From contig NZ_VFAH01000001.1 of the NCBI RefSeq assembly GCF_008929045.1, positions 1 through 64,000 on the forward strand: a stretch of 64,000 bases of DNA. The letters are read 5' to 3'. Below the pieces are notes generated by a model that ran no database searches, had not been told where the DNA came from, and saw nothing but the letters and a program-made list of their open reading frames with translations. Positions 10,514 through 22,536 of this stretch are shown one piece after another. Position numbers and translations under genes: made by a program. Positions within the stretch are counted from its first letter, which is position 1. Each line of letters begins with the position of its first letter. The DNA comes from Noviherbaspirillum aerium (GTDB lineage: Bacteria > Pseudomonadota > Gammaproteobacteria > Burkholderiales > Burkholderiaceae_D).

Positions 10514-11689
10514 TCAGCGCTGCACGATCATGGCCTTGATGCCGGCGTCTTCCTGGACCTGGGCAGCCACCGCGGCGGCTTCCGATCTGCTGGCGAAAGG
10601 ACCGCCATACAGACGATGGATATTGCCGCTGACAATGACTTCCATCGGCACTCCGGTGGCGGCCTGCGCCAATTTCATGCGCACCGCTTCGGCATTGGAG
10701 GCCTGCGAATAGGCGCCCAGCTGCAGGTAGTACCCGGTAGTGGCGTTTTTGGCGCCAGGCGCGGAGATGGTTTGCACCGCGCCATTGACTGCCATGCTTG
10801 CCGGGGCCGGTGCGGCAGTTGCCGGGACGTCGGGCAAGGTGAAGGTGGAAATGTTATTCGATACCAGCACGGGACGTGCCTCCGTTGCTGAAGTAGCCAA
10901 GGGAGCCACAGCTGCCGTGGTGGCCGCAGCGGTCACGACGGCACCGGACACGGCCATTGGAGATGCTTGCATTGCCGGTACGCTGCTTGCCTGCGGAACC
11001 GGATTATTCCTTGCGGAAGCCATCCGGATAATCTCTTCCGGCAGCAGGCGCTCCACTTCAAGCTCGCTGCTGCCGCTGCCCAGATAACCAAGTTTCAGCG
11101 CCGCCGTATACGAAAGATCGATGATGCGGTTGGAATGGAACGGGCCCCGGTCATTGACGCGCACGATCACCTGCCTGCCGTTCGAGACGTTGGTCACCCT
11201 GACATACGAGGGAATCGGCAGCGTCGGATGCGCCGCCGTCATCTTGTACATGTCGTACAGCTCGCCGGAGGAGGTTTTCTGCCCGTGAAACTTCTTGCCG
11301 TACCAGCTGCCGATACCGCGCTGCCTGAACGGCCTTTCGTCGGAGATGGGCACATAGGTCTTGCCGAAGACGACATAGGGACGCATGTTGCGCGGGTAGT
11401 AGGGCTCGATCTTCGGTTCGGCATCCGGCGTGTCGAGCAGGCCTTCCGGCGGCGAGTCGCCGGGACCGTCATCCTTGTAATAACCTCCCCTGCCCGAGCC
11501 GGCGGGCGGAAGAGCCGGCAATGGCGTGCCGCTGCGCGCGATGGACTGGGGTTTGGCCGGTGCGGCTTCCGCCGCCGGCTGGGTATTGATGGGTGTACTG
11601 CTGCAGGCGATCAGCAGCAGAGGCGGCAAGCAGGCCGCAATGGATTTGGCAATACGCTGGTAACGAGGATGCGGCATTCGCGGGTCCAT
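10514..11689 (-). CDS. rlpA: Septal-ring lytic transglycosylase RlpA (lipoprotein, DPBB + SPOR)
   Basis: 391 aa. A lipoprotein signal ends LLLIACSS (Cys29). The double-psi beta-barrel starts at GIGSWYGKKFHGQKTSSGE and contains YVRVTNVSNGRQVIVRVNDR; a long Ala/Val/Pro linker leads to a C-terminal SPOR domain (about residues 315-391, YYLQLGAYSQASNAEAVRMK). RlpA cleaves glycan strands free of stem peptides, and SPOR targets it to the septum. The ATG at 11689 is supported by GGGAGAAAG just upstream; further upstream in-frame sequence is not coding. It lies downstream of the mre/mrd/rodA cluster on the same strand, after a terminator. Confidence 0.95.
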   Translation of the reverse strand: MDPRMPHPRYQRIAKSIAACLPPLLLIACSSTPINTQPAAEAAPAKPQSIARSGTPLPALPPAGSGRGGYYKDDGPGDSPPEGLLDTPDAEPKIEPYYPRNMRPYVVFGKTYVPISDERPFRQRGIGSWYGKKFHGQKTSSGELYDMYKMTAAHPTLPIPSYVRVTNVSNGRQVIVRVNDRGPFHSNRIIDLSYTAALKLGYLGSGSSELEVERLLPEEIIRMASARNNPVPQASSVPAMQASPMAVSGAVVTAAATTAAVAPLATSATEARPVLVSNNISTFTLPDVPATAAPAPASMAVNGAVQTISAPGAKNATTGYYLQLGAYSQASNAEAVRMKLAQAATGVPMEVIVSGNIHRLYGGPFASRSEAAAVAAQVQEDAGIKAMIVQR

Positions 11690-11929
11690 CGCTTTCTCCC
11701 TGAGGCTTTTTATTGAAGGGATGCGACGACCGAAGCCAGCGGATGGAGCGCCGAGGTGTAACGTTGCGCTCGAACTGGCGTTGCGGAAGCGGAGGTCTGT
11801 CGCAAGAGCAGTTTCAGCGTGACTGACGAAACAATACCGGAACGGATTGCCTGCCTGACAAGACGCGCCGATGCGCTCCTGCAGGTTCAAGCACACCATC
11901 GGCATACAGTCATACTGGAACTGCGCTAG

Positions 11930-11957
11930 TGCAGTGACATATCTCTATGTCACTGCA
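11930..11957. promoter_or_regulatory. Perfect 12-bp dyad upstream of rlpA
   Basis: TGCAGTGACATA and its reverse complement are separated by TCTC. No T-run follows on either strand, so this is unlikely to be a terminator. Position 240 bp before rlpA suggests a protein-binding site or a structured leader; the ligand is unknown. Confidence 0.45.
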
Positions 11958-12022
11958 AATCGGCAACAGTTTGCCTCGGCAATGGATTTGCTGCAAGGAC
12001 GGAATATTTTTGTTGCTTTTGA

Positions 12023-12057
12023 AAGAAAAACCGGCCGTCAGGCGACCGGTTTTTCTT
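12023..12057 (-). terminator. Intrinsic terminator after rodA
   Basis: Twelve-bp stem (AAGAAAAACCGG / CCGGTTTTTCTT) around an 11-nt loop, 16 bp beyond the rodA stop. A/T runs on both sides allow termination in either direction. Confidence 0.88.
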
Positions 12058-12072
12058 GTGCAGCTGCCGTCG

Positions 12073-13197
12073 TCAGCTTTGCACCAGCTTGCGATGGCGC
12101 TGGATGCTCATCAGGATGCCCATGCCGAGGCCCAGCGTCACGAACGCCGTTCCGCCATAGCTCATGAACGGCAAGGGTACGCCGACCACCGGCAGAATGC
12201 CGCTGACCATGCCCATGTTGACGAACGCATAGGTAAAGAAAATCATCGTGATCGCGCCTGCCATCAGGCGGCTGAACACCGTCGGCGCATTGGCGGCGAT
12301 AAACAGTCCGCGCGCAATCAGCATCAGGTACAGCACCAGCAGCACGCAATTGCCGATCAGTCCGAACTCTTCGGAAAAGACGGCGAACAGGAAGTCGCTG
12401 GTACGCTCGGGAATGAATTCGAGGTGGGCTTGCGTACCGCTGCGCCAGCCCTTTCCGGTGATGCCGCCGGAACCGATCGCAATCATCGACTGAATAATGT
12501 GGAAGCCCTTGCCCAGCGGGTCCGTGGTGGGATCGATCAGAGTCATGACGCGCTGGCGCTGGTAATCGTGCATCATGGACCACACCACTGGCAGACTCGC
12601 CATGCCCGCGATCGCCAGACCGAAAATGACCTTCCACGACAGGCCGGCAAGAAAGATGACATAGAACCCGGCAGCCATCACCAGCGTCGCCGTCCCCAGG
12701 TCGGGCTGCTTCATGATCAATGCCGCCGGAATGGCAAGCAGGATTGCGGCGAGCAGGAACTCCTGCCAGCGCAGCGATCCTTCGCGCTTCTGGAAGAACC
12801 AGGCCAGCATGAGCGGCACGGCGATCTTCATGATTTCCGACGGCTGGATGACGACGCCGACATTGACCCAGCGGCGCGCGCCCTTCTTGACGATGCCGAA
12901 CATCGCCACAGCAACCAGCAAGGCAATGCCGACCGTGTACAGCGGCACCGCGAAGCGCATCAGGATTTGTGGCGGTACGCAGGCGGCGATCCACATTACC
13001 ACGAAGGCAACGATGGTATTGCGCAGGTGGTCTTCGAAACGGCCGGGCGCGTCCATGCCCGCCGAGAACATGGCGGTGCAGCTGACCGAGAGAATCAGGA
13101 ACAGCGTGAGCGTCAGCGGCACATCGAAGACCATGATGTAGCGCTTGATGATGGGCCAGACCGCTGGCCGTTCGTTACTGAATTGCATGGTAGCCAT
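12073..13197 (-). CDS. rodA: Peptidoglycan glycosyltransferase RodA (SEDS)
   Basis: 374 aa, about ten membrane helices. RodA polymerises lipid II during cell elongation in complex with PBP2. Typical SEDS marks are KKGARRWVNVGVVIQPSEIMK, the PTTDPLGKGFHIIQSMIAIG loop, the catalytic-region segment FIPERTSDFLFAVFSEEFG and PFMSYGGTAFVTLGLGMGI. Its ATG shares one base with the mrdA stop (TAATG), so the two partner enzymes are translationally coupled. Last gene of the mreB-mreC-mreD-mrdA-rodA operon. Confidence 0.98.
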   Translation of the reverse strand: MATMQFSNERPAVWPIIKRYIMVFDVPLTLTLFLILSVSCTAMFSAGMDAPGRFEDHLRNTIVAFVVMWIAACVPPQILMRFAVPLYTVGIALLVAVAMFGIVKKGARRWVNVGVVIQPSEIMKIAVPLMLAWFFQKREGSLRWQEFLLAAILLAIPAALIMKQPDLGTATLVMAAGFYVIFLAGLSWKVIFGLAIAGMASLPVVWSMMHDYQRQRVMTLIDPTTDPLGKGFHIIQSMIAIGSGGITGKGWRSGTQAHLEFIPERTSDFLFAVFSEEFGLIGNCVLLVLYLMLIARGLFIAANAPTVFSRLMAGAITMIFFTYAFVNMGMVSGILPVVGVPLPFMSYGGTAFVTLGLGMGILMSIQRHRKLVQS

Positions 13198-15203
13198 TAG
13201 TGCGCGTGCTCCTTGGCTGTCGCCGAAACGGGAATGACTGCGGCCGGCGCGCCCTGGCGGACCGACTGTTCCGGCCTGGGCTGCGCGCGCGCGGGCTGGG
13301 CAGGGGCGTGGCCATCGTTGAGGACCGGCGCGGTCTTGTCCTGCGCCGGGTCGGGGCGCTTGCCCAGCAGATGATAGTCGAGCACGATGCGCGAGATCGG
13401 CGCAGCGGCCTGGGCACCGAAGCCGGCATTCTCGACAATCACGGCCAGCGCAATGGTCGGATTGTCGGCCGGCGCGAATGTCATGTACCAGGAATGGTCG
13501 CGGTGGTGCTCCGCCATTTTCTTCGCGTCGTACTTTTCATTTTTCTTGATGCCGATCGCCTGCGCCGTTCCGGTCTTGCCGGCCGATACATACTGCGCCC
13601 CGGCGAACACGCGCGCGGAGGTACCTTCGCGGGTCACGCCGACCAATGCCTTCTTCACGAAGTCGATGTTTTCCTGCTTCAGCTTGATCCGCGCGCTCTC
13701 GCCATTGATGACTGGCGCCTTTTCCTTGGTGATGCTGTTTTCGATGGTCTTGACCAGATGCGGCTTCATCACGATGCCGTTGTTGGCCAGCGTGGCCGTG
13801 GCGTGCGCCAGCTGCAGCGGGGTGAAGGCGTTGTAGCCCTGTCCGATGCCGATCGAGATGGTTTCACCGGCGTACCACTTCTGCTGTTCGGGACGCTTGT
13901 AGGCCGCCCTCTTCCATGCGGTCGAAGGCAGCGTGCCGGCTCGCTCGTTCTCCAGGTCGATACCCGTAAGACGGCCGAAACCGAAGGGCTTCATGAAGTC
14001 ATGGATGGTATCGACGCCAAGATCGTTGGCCAGAGTGTAGTAGTAGGTATTGCATGACTGGACGATCGACTTGTACATGTCGACCACGCCATGGCCGTCC
14101 ACCTTGTCGTCGCGGAACTTGTGATTGCCGAACCAGAAATAGCCGGGGTCGGAAATCGCGTTGGCCGGGGTGCGCTTGCCGGTTTCCAGCGCCGCCAGCG
14201 CCATGAAGGGCTTGTAGGTCGAGCCCGGCGGATAGGTGCCGATCAGCGGACGGTTCAGCAGGGGACGGTCGATCGAGGTGTTCAGCTCGTCCCAGCTCAG
14301 CTGGTCGATGCCGTCGACGAACAGGTTGGGATCGAAGGTGGGCTTGGAGACATAAGCCAGCACGTCGCCCGTTGCCGGCTCGATCGCCACCAGCGCGCCG
14401 CGGCGGTCGCCGAAGGCTTCCTCGACGATCTTCTGCAGCTCGATGTCGATGGACAGGACCAGGTTGCTGCCCGGCGTGGCCGGAGTGCGCGACAGCGTGC
14501 GCACCGCGCGTCCGCCGGCCGAGACTTCGACTTCCTCATAGCCGGTAACGCCATGCAGGACGTTTTCATACTTCTTTTCCACGCCTTCCTTGCCGATATA
14601 GTCGGTGCCCATGTAGTTGGCGGCATCTTCGGAGTCGGCAATCTTTTCCGCGTCGCGCCGGTTGATGCGGCCGATATAGCCGATCACATGCGAGGCGGTC
14701 TCGCCGAGCGGATACTGGCGGAACAGACGCGCCTGGATCTCGACGCCGGGAAAACGGTAGCGCTGGGCGGTGAAGCGGGCCACCTCTTCATCGGTCAGGC
14801 GTGTACGGATCGGCACGCTTTCGAAGTTCTTTGCTTCTTCCTGCAGCCGGCGAAAGCGGCGGCGGTCCTTGGGCTGGATGTCGACCAGGGTCGACAGGTT
14901 GCCGATCACGACATCGAGCGGTTCGATGAGCTTGGAAGGCGTGATTTCAAGGGTGTATGCGGAGAAGTTGCGCGCCAGGACCACGCCGTTGCGGTCGAGG
15001 ATCAGTCCCCGGTTGGGCACCACGGGCACGACCGAGATGCGGTTGTCTTCGGCCTGCGCCTGATAGTGATTATGGCGAACGATCTGCAGCCAGACAAAGC
15101 GCGAGACCAGCAGGCCGAAACAGATCAGCACGAACACGCCGGCGACCGAGAGCCGCAGGCGAAAGAGGTGCACTTCACGTTCTGTGTTTTTGAATTCGGT
15201 CAT
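13197..15203 (-). CDS. mrdA: Penicillin-binding protein 2 (peptidoglycan D,D-transpeptidase MrdA)
   Basis: 668 aa class B PBP that cross-links new peptidoglycan in the elongasome. One N-terminal membrane anchor (about residues 15-38) is followed by the PBP dimerisation domain and the transpeptidase domain: catalytic Ser328 in PPGSTYKPF, SxN as SCN in IVQSCNTYYY, and KTG in SAGKTGTAQ. The C-terminal 60 residues are a Pro/Ala-rich tail. Upstream on the coding strand is a 157-bp gap to mreD with a hairpin right before the start. Confidence 0.98.
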   Translation of the reverse strand: MTEFKNTEREVHLFRLRLSVAGVFVLICFGLLVSRFVWLQIVRHNHYQAQAEDNRISVVPVVPNRGLILDRNGVVLARNFSAYTLEITPSKLIEPLDVVIGNLSTLVDIQPKDRRRFRRLQEEAKNFESVPIRTRLTDEEVARFTAQRYRFPGVEIQARLFRQYPLGETASHVIGYIGRINRRDAEKIADSEDAANYMGTDYIGKEGVEKKYENVLHGVTGYEEVEVSAGGRAVRTLSRTPATPGSNLVLSIDIELQKIVEEAFGDRRGALVAIEPATGDVLAYVSKPTFDPNLFVDGIDQLSWDELNTSIDRPLLNRPLIGTYPPGSTYKPFMALAALETGKRTPANAISDPGYFWFGNHKFRDDKVDGHGVVDMYKSIVQSCNTYYYTLANDLGVDTIHDFMKPFGFGRLTGIDLENERAGTLPSTAWKRAAYKRPEQQKWYAGETISIGIGQGYNAFTPLQLAHATATLANNGIVMKPHLVKTIENSITKEKAPVINGESARIKLKQENIDFVKKALVGVTREGTSARVFAGAQYVSAGKTGTAQAIGIKKNEKYDAKKMAEHHRDHSWYMTFAPADNPTIALAVIVENAGFGAQAAAPISRIVLDYHLLGKRPDPAQDKTAPVLNDGHAPAQPARAQPRPEQSVRQGAPAAVIPVSATAKEHAH

Positions 15204-15213
15204 GTTCCATCTT

Positions 15214-15240
15214 GTGCCAGCGCCGTCATGGCGCCGGCAC
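15214..15240. other. Hairpin directly before the mrdA start
   Basis: GTGCC-A-GCGCC and GGCGC-C-GGCAC form an 11-position stem with one mismatch and a 5-nt loop, ending 10 nt before the mrdA ATG on the minus strand. Within the mreD-mrdA spacer it could adjust mrdA translation or protect the mRNA end; no T-run follows. Confidence 0.5.
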
Positions 15241-15360
15241 CATCACACTTGCCAGTTCCACAGCATTGCAAGCAGCAATGATGCGGGGAGAAAGGCGCCC
15301 GCGAGAGCGCTGTTGCATTCAATGTTCGAGGCCGGCAGCCAGGGCGCGCATCTTCCAATC

Positions 15361-15873
15361 TCAGATCGGACGCGTATCGTCGCGGTCGATCGCCCGTCTC
15401 TGGGGTGCCAGCAGAATGGCTGAAACGACAGGCCACAATGCGGCGGCAACCAGGCTTTCGAGGAAGTACATCCATCCCGGAAACTTTCCACTGACCAGCA
15501 TGCGCACCACAAGTTGCACCGCCTGCATAAATAAAAGCAGGGGGAGCACGTGGGCAGCCTGCGTTCCCATCCTGAACCACAGCACGCGCCGATGGATCAT
15601 GATCGAAAAATAAGACAGCAAGGTGTAGGACAAGGCATTCTCGCCGAGCAGCGTGGCGTCATGCACATCCATCAGCAGTCCCATCATGAAGGCGATGCCG
15701 ATACCGACCTTGCGCGGCTGATGGATGCTCCAGAACACCAGCACCAGCGCGACGAAATCCGGCACGCCGACCCAATGCCCCCATGGCAGCAGGTTCAGCA
15801 GGAAGGCCAGCGCGATGCTGGCGGCGATAAACAGCGGATTGGCCGGCAACAGGATGTAATGCGGACTGTTCAT
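15361..15873 (-). CDS. mreD: Rod shape-determining protein MreD
   Basis: 170 aa, five to six membrane helices, the usual MreD size. Motifs such as VPDFVALVLVFWSIHQPRKV and GIAFMMGLLMDVHDATLLGE are typical. MreD is an inner-membrane part of the elongasome. The ATG overlaps the mreC stop (ATGA, 15870-15873). Confidence 0.95.
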   Translation of the reverse strand: MNSPHYILLPANPLFIAASIALAFLLNLLPWGHWVGVPDFVALVLVFWSIHQPRKVGIGIAFMMGLLMDVHDATLLGENALSYTLLSYFSIMIHRRVLWFRMGTQAAHVLPLLLFMQAVQLVVRMLVSGKFPGWMYFLESLVAAALWPVVSAILLAPQRRAIDRDDTRPI

Positions 15874-17237
15874 GGCGTGGCCTTCTGCGCCGGGGCGTCA
15901 GTATTGGTCTGTGTATTGGTTTGGGTGTTGGTCGCGGGAGCCGTCCTGTTCGGCGCGGCGGACGAAGGCGCAGGCGCTGCGGCCGTCGCAGCCGGCGTCG
16001 TGGCAGCCGGGGTTCCGGCCCGAGCTGCCGGGCTTGCCGCAGCGTTTGCCGGCGCTGCCGGCTTGTTGGCTGGCGTGGCCGGCGAGACCGTACCGGCAGG
16101 TGCGGCCTGGTTCGGTGCGGGCCTGTTCGCAGGTGCCGGGACGGCGTTGCTTGCAGGCTTGGCGGGAGCGGTTGTGCTCTGCGGCGCCGGTGCAGCTGCA
16201 GCACCCGCTGCGGGCGGCTTTGCCCCCGGCGCGGCAGCGGCAGTTGGCGCTGCCGGCGCTCCTGCCGGAGTTGCAACTGCGGCTGCGGGTTTGGGCGCGT
16301 CTTTCGCAGCGTCCGCCGGCGGCTGTTCCTTGCCGGCGTCGCCATGACGCTTGCCGGCCTTGCCCTTCTCTTTTGGATTGTCCGGCTCCGGGCGCGGCGG
16401 CAGGTTCTGCTCCGTCAGCAGCACCAGCAGCTGGCGATTGCGGTCGACGCCTGCGATCGGCAGGCAGACAATGCGGGCGAAGGCATCGGACGACTTGCTC
16501 TCGACCTGCTCCACTTTCGCCACCGCAAGGCCGGCCGGGTAAATGCCATCGATGCCGGAGGTGACCAGCACGTCGCCATTCTTGATATCGGCATTGACCG
16601 GCATGAAGCGCAGGTCCAGCGAACCGGAATGGCCCTGGCCGTAGACGACGCTGCGCAAGCCGGTGCGAACCACCTGCACCGGGATGGCCTGCTCCTTGTC
16701 GGTCAGCAGCGTGACTTCCGAAGTGAACGGAAACACCCGGGTCACTTGTCCGACCACGCCGATATCGTCGATGACCGGCTGCCCGGGGCGGACGCCGTTG
16801 CGGCTGCCGCGGTCGAGAATGATCTTGCGGGTGAAGGCGTCGCGCGCATCGTAGAGAATTTCACCCATCACCGACTTGACCGGCAGCCGCTCGTTCGCAT
16901 CGAGCAGCTTGCGCAGCTGCGTATTCTCGGCCTGCAGCTGCTGCACCTGCTGCAGCGTCTGGGCATTGGCGACCTGTTCCTGCTTGAGCGAGCTGTTTTC
17001 GCGCTGCACCGATGCCAGCGTCGAGAAATAGTCGCCGACCATGTAGATCGCGTCACGCGGCAGCAGCGCCACGACCTGCAGCGGGTAGAGGCCGGTGCCG
17101 ACGAGCTGGCGAATCGTGCCCATGGCGCGCAGGCGCGCATCGGCAATCAGCAGGACCAGGGCAATCAGGGAGAAGAACACCACTTTGACGCGCGCGGAGG
17201 CGCCTTGCTTGAAGAGTGGCGGTGGACTGTATTCCAT
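15870..17237 (-). CDS. mreC: Rod shape-determining protein MreC with long Ala/Pro tail
   Basis: 455 aa, much longer than the usual 280-370. The conserved part holds one membrane helix (residues 18-36), a coiled coil (about 75-115) and the beta-barrel periplasmic domain (GEILYDARDAFTRKIILDRG; DKEQAIPVQVVRTGLRSVVYG; NGDVLVTSGIDGIYPAGL), ending about residue 285. The last 170 residues are low-complexity Ala/Pro/Thr, finishing in a repeated TNTQ motif. MreC scaffolds PBP2 in the periplasm. The tail is probably disordered and may span or contact the wall. Confidence 0.95.
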   Translation of the reverse strand: MEYSPPPLFKQGASARVKVVFFSLIALVLLIADARLRAMGTIRQLVGTGLYPLQVVALLPRDAIYMVGDYFSTLASVQRENSSLKQEQVANAQTLQQVQQLQAENTQLRKLLDANERLPVKSVMGEILYDARDAFTRKIILDRGSRNGVRPGQPVIDDIGVVGQVTRVFPFTSEVTLLTDKEQAIPVQVVRTGLRSVVYGQGHSGSLDLRFMPVNADIKNGDVLVTSGIDGIYPAGLAVAKVEQVESKSSDAFARIVCLPIAGVDRNRQLLVLLTEQNLPPRPEPDNPKEKGKAGKRHGDAGKEQPPADAAKDAPKPAAAVATPAGAPAAPTAAAAPGAKPPAAGAAAAPAPQSTTAPAKPASNAVPAPANRPAPNQAAPAGTVSPATPANKPAAPANAAASPAARAGTPAATTPAATAAAPAPSSAAPNRTAPATNTQTNTQTNTDAPAQKATP

Positions 17238-17335
17238 CAGGGGCTAACTATATTCCGGGGAAATGACAAGAAACGTCTGTCCGCCGGCGTGTCCTGCGCA
17301 GCGTTGAAGGCCAGGCAGGACACGCAGGTAAAGCA

Positions 17336-18412
<1,077 letters not shown>

Positions 18413-18640
18413 TCATTGTGGTAAAAACCCCTTTCGGCATGAGGGCGAAGCCTGCCCGCCACCGAGGTATTAACCCGTCATTCTACCTTATAATTTAACC
18501 GAAATTAGTTGCGGGAAACTTCAAAAAGCGGGCGTGATACACGCATTTACCAAGGCTTTTGACAAGTTTTTGCCACAACAAAAACACATTTTGTTTTCCT
18601 GAAAATATTGCCCGACAACGGCGTGTTCCTACTGTCAATC

Positions 18641-18943
18641 ATGTCACTCGACCTCAATGATGTTAAGCGCCTGGCACGCCTTGCGCAGCTCGACCTGGAA
18701 GAAACCCAGGCCGGCAAAACCCTCGACAAGCTCAACGGCATCTTCTCGCTTGTCGAGCAGATGCGCGCCGTCGACACCAGCGGCGTCGAACCGCTCAATC
18801 ATCCGATCGCAGCCCATCAGAACAATGTAGCCCTGCGCCTGCGCGAAGACGAAGTCTCTGAGCCCAATCGCCGCGACGATTACCAGCAAGTTGCTCCGGC
18901 AACACAGGACGGCCTCTATCTCGTGCCGAAAGTCATCGAATAA
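18641..18943 (+). CDS. gatC: Asp/Glu-tRNA amidotransferase subunit C
   Basis: 100 aa, full-length GatC. It bridges GatA and GatB in the complex that converts Glu-tRNA(Gln) and Asp-tRNA(Asn) to the amidated forms. [19 protein letters not shown] and the C-terminal YLVPKVIE are characteristic. The ATG at 18641 is preferred over an in-frame TTG at 18608 because homologues begin here. gatA follows after 48 bp. Confidence 0.96.
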   Translation: MSLDLNDVKRLARLAQLDLEETQAGKTLDKLNGIFSLVEQMRAVDTSGVEPLNHPIAAHQNNVALRLREDEVSEPNRRDDYQQVAPATQDGLYLVPKVIE

Positions 18944-18991
18944 CCCTTGCCGGATCTCCCGCCGGTTCACATCGAACCGGCCAGCCCAACT

Positions 18992-20452
18992 ATGCATACC
19001 AAGACTCTCAAAGAACTCTCAGCGCTGCTGCAGGCAAAACAGGTTTCCGCTACCGAACTGGCGAAGCTGTTCCTCGACCGCATCGGGCAGAGCGACCTCA
19101 ATGCGTTCATCCATGTCGATGACAACCTGACACTTCAGCAGGCCGCGGAAGCCGATGCGCGCATTGCCAAAAATGACACGACGCCGCTGACCGGCATTCC
19201 CATCGCGCACAAGGACATTTTCGTCACGCGCGGCTGGCGTTCCACTGCCGGCTCGAAGATGCTCTCAAATTATGTCAGCCCCTTCGATGCAACTGTCGTC
19301 GAACAGTTCCGTGCGGCAGGTATGGTCACGCTCGGCAAGCTCAACTGTGATGAGTTCGCCATGGGTTCATCCAATGAGAACAGCCACTTCGGTGCGGTCA
19401 AGAACCCGTGGGACAAGAATGCGATCCCTGGCGGCTCTTCCGGCGGATCGGCGGCGGCGATCGCTGCGCGCCTGGCTCCGGCCGCCACCGCCACCGATAC
19501 CGGCGGTTCGATCCGCCAGCCGGCGTCGCTGTGCGGCGTCACCGGCATCAAGCCGACCTACGGCCGCGTCTCGCGCTTCGGCATGATCGCTTTTGCATCA
19601 TCGCTCGACCAGGGCGGCCCGATGGCCCAGACCGCGGAAGACTGCGGCCTGCTGCTCAATGCCATGGCCGGCTTCGACCCGCGCGACTCCACCAGCCTGG
19701 AGCGCCCGCGGGAAGACTTCAACCGTGACCTGAACAACAAGCTGCAAGGCCTGCGGATCGGCATCCCGCGTGAATATTTCGGCAAGGGCCTGGCGCCCGA
19801 TGTCGAACAGGCAGTGCGCGCGGCCCTGTCCGAATACGAAAAGCTGGGGGCGACGCTGGTCGACATCTCGCTGCCCAAGACCGAGCTCTCGATTCCGGTG
19901 TATTACGTGATCGCGCCGGCGGAAGCCTCGTCCAACCTGAGCCGCTTCGACGGCGTGCGCTACGGCCATCGCGCCAAGGAATACAAGGATCTCGGCGACA
20001 TGTACCGCAAGTCGCGCGCGGAAGGCTTCGGCGAGGAAGTCAAGCGCCGTATCCTGGTGGGCGCCTATGTGCTGTCCCATGGTTATTACGATGCTTATTA
20101 TTTGCAGGCGCAAAAGATCCGCCGCCTGATCGCGCAGGATTTCCAGAACGCCTTCGGCCAATGCGACGTGATCATGGGGCCGGTATCGCCCACGGTGGCG
20201 TGGGACCTCGGCGACAAGGCCGATGACCCGGTGGCGAATTATCTGGCCGACATCTTCACGCTGTCGACCAGTCTCGCGGGCCTGCCCGGCATGTCGATTC
20301 CCTGCGGCTTCGGCCAGGGCGACAAGAATGGCAAGCGCCCGGTCGGCCTGCAGATCATCGGCAACTATTTTCAGGAAGCGAAGCTGCTCAATGTCGCCCA
20401 TCAGTACCAGCAGGCGACCGACTGGCATCAGCGCGCACCGGCGGGGGTATGA
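18992..20452 (+). CDS. gatA: Asp/Glu-tRNA amidotransferase subunit A
   Basis: 486 aa amidase. The Ser-cis-Ser-Lys catalytic triad is visible: Lys74 in IAHKDIF, cis-Ser149 in the Gly/Ser-rich loop [12 protein letters not shown], and Ser173 in [10 protein letters not shown]. It hydrolyses glutamine to supply ammonia to GatB. The start at 18992 (MHTKTLKEL) fits GatA alignment; the upstream in-frame ATG at 18947 overlaps the end of gatC's trailer and is less likely. The stop overlaps the next gene (ATGA). Confidence 0.98.
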   Translation: MHTKTLKELSALLQAKQVSATELAKLFLDRIGQSDLNAFIHVDDNLTLQQAAEADARIAKNDTTPLTGIPIAHKDIFVTRGWRSTAGSKMLSNYVSPFDATVVEQFRAAGMVTLGKLNCDEFAMGSSNENSHFGAVKNPWDKNAIPGGSSGGSAAAIAARLAPAATATDTGGSIRQPASLCGVTGIKPTYGRVSRFGMIAFASSLDQGGPMAQTAEDCGLLLNAMAGFDPRDSTSLERPREDFNRDLNNKLQGLRIGIPREYFGKGLAPDVEQAVRAALSEYEKLGATLVDISLPKTELSIPVYYVIAPAEASSNLSRFDGVRYGHRAKEYKDLGDMYRKSRAEGFGEEVKRRILVGAYVLSHGYYDAYYLQAQKIRRLIAQDFQNAFGQCDVIMGPVSPTVAWDLGDKADDPVANYLADIFTLSTSLAGLPGMSIPCGFGQGDKNGKRPVGLQIIGNYFQEAKLLNVAHQYQQATDWHQRAPAGV

Positions 20453-20952
20453 TGATCTCGCCGCGCGCCGCCGCACTGGCATTGCTGATGACTGGCCTGT
20501 CCGCCGGCACGACAGCCGCATCGGCCCAGCAGCTCGACACGCGCTTTTCCTGCAGCGCGGCGCGCAGCGAGATGAATGAAAAGACCATCTATGCCGACAG
20601 CGGCGAGTTCAGGCTCAGCGGCGATGCAATCGAGGCATTCCGCTGGGAGTCGTCGCTGTTTCGCAGCACCCATGGTTTCGATTGCAGCATCGACATGGAC
20701 GACGGCCTGCAGGCCGAGGTACGCGACGAAACATCGCGCGTGACCTGGCGCGTCAGCCTGAAGAATGCGGCGGAGGCGCGCTTCCAGCGCGGCTACGATT
20801 TCGGCCGCAGGCTCAACTGCACGATACGGCTGGAACGCGAAGGCGATTCGCTCAACATCCGGCCGACCTGTCCGGCGCTGTGCGGATCGCGGCCCAATTT
20901 CACCGAGCTGTCGGTCAACCTGAAAACCGGAACCTGCCGGTATGACGAATAA
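20449..20952 (+). CDS. Conserved secreted protein between gatA and gatB, function unknown
   Basis: 167 aa. A signal peptide (residues 1-26, ending ASAQQ) is followed by a 140-residue mature domain with six cysteines ([38 protein letters not shown]), suggesting disulfide bonds in the periplasm. I do not recognise a named domain. It is coupled to gatA by an ATGA overlap and precedes gatB by 94 bp, so it sits within the tRNA amidotransferase operon although its product leaves the cytoplasm. Nothing in the sequence links it to tRNA charging. Confidence 0.75.
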   Translation: MMISPRAAALALLMTGLSAGTTAASAQQLDTRFSCSAARSEMNEKTIYADSGEFRLSGDAIEAFRWESSLFRSTHGFDCSIDMDDGLQAEVRDETSRVTWRVSLKNAAEARFQRGYDFGRRLNCTIRLEREGDSLNIRPTCPALCGSRPNFTELSVNLKTGTCRYDE

Positions 20953-21046
20953 ACACGGATGACATGAATGCCCTGCCGCACCTGCGCGCCTTGACGGCAA
21001 GCGAATGCGCCAGGCACCGGTCACCAGCAAACAAGAGGACAACACC

Positions 21047-22507
<1,461 letters not shown>

Positions 22508-22536
22508 GGTTTGCCAGGCGGCTTCCCATCTTTCTC

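Larger units (their letters stand above)
11690..12072. other. Spacer between rodA and rlpA
   Basis: 383 bp without a gene. From the rodA side it holds the rodA terminator (12023-12057), then a perfect 12-bp inverted repeat (11930-11957), then the presumed rlpA promoter DNA, where I see no clear consensus boxes. Confidence 0.6.

Noticed and set aside
11947-13200. 417-codon open frame on the + strand
   Set aside because: Lies fully antisense to rodA; composition (His/Arg/Gln-rich) is that of a GC-rich shadow frame.
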